From: Betaproteobacteria bacterium
Lineage (GTDB): Bacteria > Pseudomonadota > Gammaproteobacteria > Burkholderiales > Thiobacillaceae
NCBI GenBank assembly: GCA_020049245.1
Contig: JAIFLB010000155.1
Coordinates: 1 to 8,580 of the forward strand
Direction: 5' to 3'
Length of the DNA: 8,580 nucleotides
Shown here: piece after piece, positions 7,430-8,580 of the stretch
Layout: the number at the start of each line of letters is the position of its first letter
Numbering within the stretch: position 1 is the stretch's first letter
Made by a program: the position numbers and the translations under genes
Notes under the pieces: model-generated
What the model was told of the DNA's origin: nothing
The model's database searches: none
The model's input: only the letters and a program-made list of their open reading frames with translations

Positions 7430-7755
7430 AAGCCCTTCTCCTTCAAAAGGGCTACGGCAGCCTTGAAGGGCAGGCCGTAAAGGTACATCGCCATATCAAC
7501 GGCACCGCCACCACCACGCTCTGCCTGGACGTCCCAGAATTTAGGGCCGGTGCAGAGCAATTCCCATTCACGTCCGGCAACACGCACATGCCAACGGCTT
7601 GTCTGTTGGCTGATTCGCGGATGGAAGGACGGATCCACCTTCGCATGATCTGCAAATGAACTGAGCACGGCGATGGCATCCATCTCGCGCCAGCGTGTCA
7701 GCGTCAACTTATCCACAGCCACCATGGTGCTTTTCATCCTCCCTCGGACCCCCAC
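7426..7755 (-). CDS. small protein with degenerate CHC2/primase zinc-finger-like pattern, first gene of the recombinase operon
   Basis: Up to 109 residues from a GTG at 7755. ATG at 7725 (MVAVDK, 99 residues) may be better, because GGGAGGA lies about ten bases before it; ATG at 7737 sits too close to that site. From the GTG, residues about 55-108 read WHVRVAGREWELLCTGPKFWDV then GGGGAVDMAMYLYGLPFKAAVALL. This strongly recalls the second half of the CHC2 domain of DnaG-type primases (a G-G-D/A-I/V-D pattern followed by an LSF-EAV-LL helix). The zinc-binding Cys/His set is missing; I see only one cysteine. It overlaps ginA by up to four bases and so is coupled to it. I do not know its function. 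A DNA-binding accessory or control protein for recombination is a guess from position. Confidence 0.7.
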   Translation of the reverse strand: MGVRGRMKSTMVAVDKLTLTRWREMDAIAVLSSFADHAKVDPSFHPRISQQTSRWHVRVAGREWELLCTGPKFWDVQAERGGGGAVDMAMYLYGLPFKAAVALLKEKGL

Positions 7756-7762
7756 CTGCTAC

Positions 7763-7779
7763 TCGTCTCAGAGAGACGA
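7763..7779. promoter_or_regulatory. palindrome TCGTCTC-AGA-GAGACGA, candidate operator
   Basis: Perfect 7-bp arms separated by 3 bases, eight bases upstream of the first possible start of the recombinase operon. It overlaps the putative -10 element below. In the direction of transcription it is followed by GTAGCAGG with no T-run, which argues against an intrinsic terminator and fits an operator. The binding protein is unknown; GinD or the small first-gene product are candidates. Confidence 0.4.
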
Positions 7780-7807
7780 ATAACCCAAAATCAAACCCAA
7801 AAGCCAA
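7779..7807 (-). promoter_or_regulatory. weak candidate promoter for the recombinase operon
   Basis: Minus-strand TTGGCT (7807-7802), then 17 bases, then GTTATT (7784-7779). Both hexamers match the sigma-70 consensus poorly. It is reported because it lies at the only non-coding entry to the operon and its -10 abuts the palindrome at 7763-7779. Three CCAAAA repeats (plus strand 7785-7790, 7797-7802, 7804-7809) fall within or next to it. Confidence 0.22.
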
Positions 7808-7831
7808 AACCGCCACTGAGGGGGCAAGTCG

Positions 7832-7852
7832 CTAACAGCCCAAGCCCTTCAG
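7832..7852 (-). repeat. right terminal inverted repeat of the element
   Basis: On the minus strand it reads CTGAA-gggcttggg-CTGTTAG, starting one base after the core. It mirrors the left end at 823-843. The TAG inside CTGTTAG also supplies the stop codon that ends the truncated host UmuC peptide. Confidence 0.7.
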
Positions 7853-7861
7853 ATCGTTGTT
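7853..7861. repeat. right flanking core repeat (att-like), ATCGTTGTT
   Basis: This core copy directly follows the right inverted repeat and encodes N32-N33-D34 of the host UmuC. Its partner is at 813-821. Beyond it the host sequence continues as GGACAGCACC, the complement of the codons for VLS. Confidence 0.75.
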
Positions 7862-7974
7862 GGACAGCACCACCACCGGCGTGTGCGCCAGCGCCGGGTT
7901 GAACACTCGTTCGCAGGAGACGTAGAAATTGTTGCCGTCGATCAGCGCGTACATGGCGCGAAGCCCATCCAGCC

Positions 7975-8406
7975 TTAGCGCACCGTATGCACGGAACTGG
8001 TCACCACGCCCCAGATGCGCAGTTCCTGGCCTTCCTTGAAGCGGATCACCGGATACGCCGGGTTGTCCGGATGCAGTTCCGGGGCGCCGTTACCCAGGCG
8101 CAGCCGCTTGATGGTCAGCGCACCATCGACCTCGGCCACCACGACGCTGCCGTCCTGCGCCTCGATGGAACGATCCACCACGATCAGATCGCCGGAATGG
8201 ATGCCGGCGCCCTGCATCGAATCGCCCTTCACGCGCAGGAAATAGGTCGCCTCCTGCCGCTGGACCAATAGTTCGTTGAGGTCCAGACGCGCTTCGACGT
8301 AATCGTCGGCCGGCGACGGGAAACCGGCCGGAATGCGGCTGGCGAACAGCGGCAGCGGCCGGCGCACAGGCGCTGCGGCGGGAAGGATGCAATCGCGATG
8401 CAGCAT
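7975..8406 (-). CDS. umuD: UmuD, RecA-activated self-cleaving subunit of DNA polymerase V
   Basis: 143 residues (E. coli 139). Upon contact with RecA filaments, UmuD cuts itself to UmuD', which joins UmuC in Pol V. Visible: the cleavage region RIPAGFPSPADDYVE with the A27-G28 bond where E. coli has Cys-Gly; nucleophile S63 in KGDSMQGAGI; general-base K100 in LTIKRL, 37 residues after the serine as in E. coli; and a C-terminal beta fold ending in LRIWGVVTSSVHTVR. The ATG lies six bases after the stop of the upstream LexA-like gene and the umuC start follows by 20 bases, so this is a compact SOS operon. With host umuC broken, its natural partner would be the element-encoded UmuC some 5.6 kb downstream on the same strand. 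Confidence 0.95.
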   Translation of the reverse strand: MLHRDCILPAAAPVRRPLPLFASRIPAGFPSPADDYVEARLDLNELLVQRQEATYFLRVKGDSMQGAGIHSGDLIVVDRSIEAQDGSVVVAEVDGALTIKRLRLGNGAPELHPDNPAYPVIRFKEGQELRIWGVVTSSVHTVR

Positions 8407-8412
8407 GGCCGC

Positions 8413-8580
8413 TCAATAACGTCGGAAACTGCCGGTCACCACGCCGTAGATTTCCAGTTGCCCTTCCGGACGGATCGGCGCATAGGCCATGTTGCCCGGC
8501 TTGAGATAGAAGCCGCGCGCATCCTGCTCCAGGTATTTGACGGTGAACTGGTTGTCGACGATGGCGACGACGATGTCGCC
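8413..8580 (-). CDS. LexA-like S24 family protein, C-terminal end (partial)
   Basis: Only the last 55 residues are visible; the gene continues past the right edge. GDIVVAIVDNQFTVKYL carries the catalytic Lys of the S24/LexA fold (K15 of the visible part), and the tail LKPGNMAYAPIRPEGQLEIYGVVTGSFRRY is the usual end of LexA/UmuD-type domains. The gene stops six bases before umuD. Because a complete UmuD follows, this is more likely a LexA-type repressor or a second S24 protein heading the operon, which would give the operon its own autoregulated SOS control. The DNA-binding half is outside the window, so repressor identity is inferred. Confidence 0.75.
   Translation of the reverse strand, partial: GDIVVAIVDNQFTVKYLEQDARGFYLKPGNMAYAPIRPEGQLEIYGVVTGSFRRY

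Larger units (their letters stand above)
823..7852 (-). mobile_element. GInt-type (ginABCD) site-specific mobile element inserted in umuC, carrying its own umuC
   Basis: Seen: a host umuC reading frame is split between codons 34 and 35. The interrupting segment is bounded by inverted repeats CTGAA-N9-CTGTTAG and flanked by a 9-bp direct repeat ATC(A/G)TTGTT. It holds three overlapping large tyrosine recombinase genes and a small HTH gene, preceded by one extra small ORF and followed by one cargo gene and an AT-rich end. Known, from memory: GInts have a ginABCD operon, a cargo region, a short AT-rich 3' end and imperfect flanking direct repeats. Tn554 (TnpA/B/C) is a relative, and umuC-like rulB genes of Pseudomonas are an insertion hotspot for integrase-bearing islands. 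Inferred: this is a minimal member, with cargo of about 1.3 kb against the several kb I recall for described GInts. Exact crossover positions within the core cannot be fixed without an uninterrupted homologue. Confidence 0.85.
7832..7954 (-). pseudogene. umuC: host umuC, 5' fragment ending at the insertion
   Basis: It starts with ATG 20 bases after the umuD stop. It encodes the UmuC N-terminus MYALIDGNNFYVSCERVFNP...VVVLSNND, 34 host codons, including the metal-binding Asp (D6). It then reads into the element for six codons (LKGLGC) and stops at TAG (7834-7832), which is part of the right inverted repeat. The 40-residue product has no polymerase function. The remainder of the gene is at 1-821, and reconstructing across the 9-bp core gives an uninterrupted UmuC. 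Identification is certain from the shared SNNDGC junction. Confidence 0.93.

Noticed and set aside
7709..7717. Perfect DnaA-box 9-mer TTATCCACA
   Set aside because: It is a single copy, lies inside the coding sequence of the small first gene, and has no AT-rich unwinding region or box cluster nearby, so it is not evidence of an origin.
7763..7779. Intrinsic terminator isolating the element from host transcription
   Set aside because: The dyad is not followed by a T-run in either direction, and its stem is only 7 bp with a 3-nt loop.
1..8580. CRISPR array, tRNA, rRNA or IS element
   Set aside because: I see no regularly spaced repeats, no tRNA-like cloverleaf at the junctions (the target is a protein gene) and no DDE-type transposase.

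Overview
The window is a high-GC proteobacterial segment, beta- or gammaproteobacterial by the style of its SOS genes; I cannot name the species. Every gene I can support lies on the minus strand, so the biological reading order runs from 8580 down to 1. At the right is a host SOS mutagenesis operon: the C-terminal end of a LexA-like S24 protein (8413-8580, cut by the window edge), a complete umuD (7975-8406), and a umuC that is broken after 34 codons (7853-7954). The rest of that umuC resumes at 821 and runs off the left edge.

Between the two umuC halves lies an insertion of about 7.03 kb (823-7852). It has imperfect terminal inverted repeats (CTGAA-N9-CTGTTAG at both ends) and is flanked by a 9-bp direct repeat with one mismatch, ATC(A/G)TTGTT. 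It encodes a tightly overlapping operon: a small protein with a degenerate CHC2/primase-zinc-finger-like pattern, three large tyrosine recombinases of 390, 540 and 617 residues, and a small HTH plus coiled-coil protein. This matches the ginABCD module of the GInt class of mobile islands, related to Tn554 TnpA/B/C. Downstream comes a short cargo and then a roughly 200-bp AT-rich, repeat-rich end, the tripartite layout described for GInts.

The striking point is the cargo. The only cargo gene is a complete umuC of 432 codons, so the element disrupts the host umuC and brings its own. The delivered gene is a diverged homologue, not a copy of the host gene. At the conserved SNNDGC motif where the host gene was cut, it encodes the same residues with different synonymous codons (AAT AAT GAC GGC against host AAC AAY GAT GGT), so the target core is altered at the DNA level. 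The insertion is collinear with the host SOS operon and no convincing terminator lies at the entry end. Damage-induced read-through could therefore transcribe the recombinases and the replacement umuC, pairing element UmuC with host UmuD. Layout: 1-821 umuC 3' fragment; 823-1027 element AT-rich end; 1028-2326 cargo umuC; 2349-2795 ginD; 2792-4645 ginC; 4635-6257 ginB; 6257-7429 ginA; 7426-7755 small CHC2-like ORF; 7756-7852 element promoter end; 7853-7954 umuC 5' fragment; 7975-8406 umuD; 8413-8580 LexA-like.
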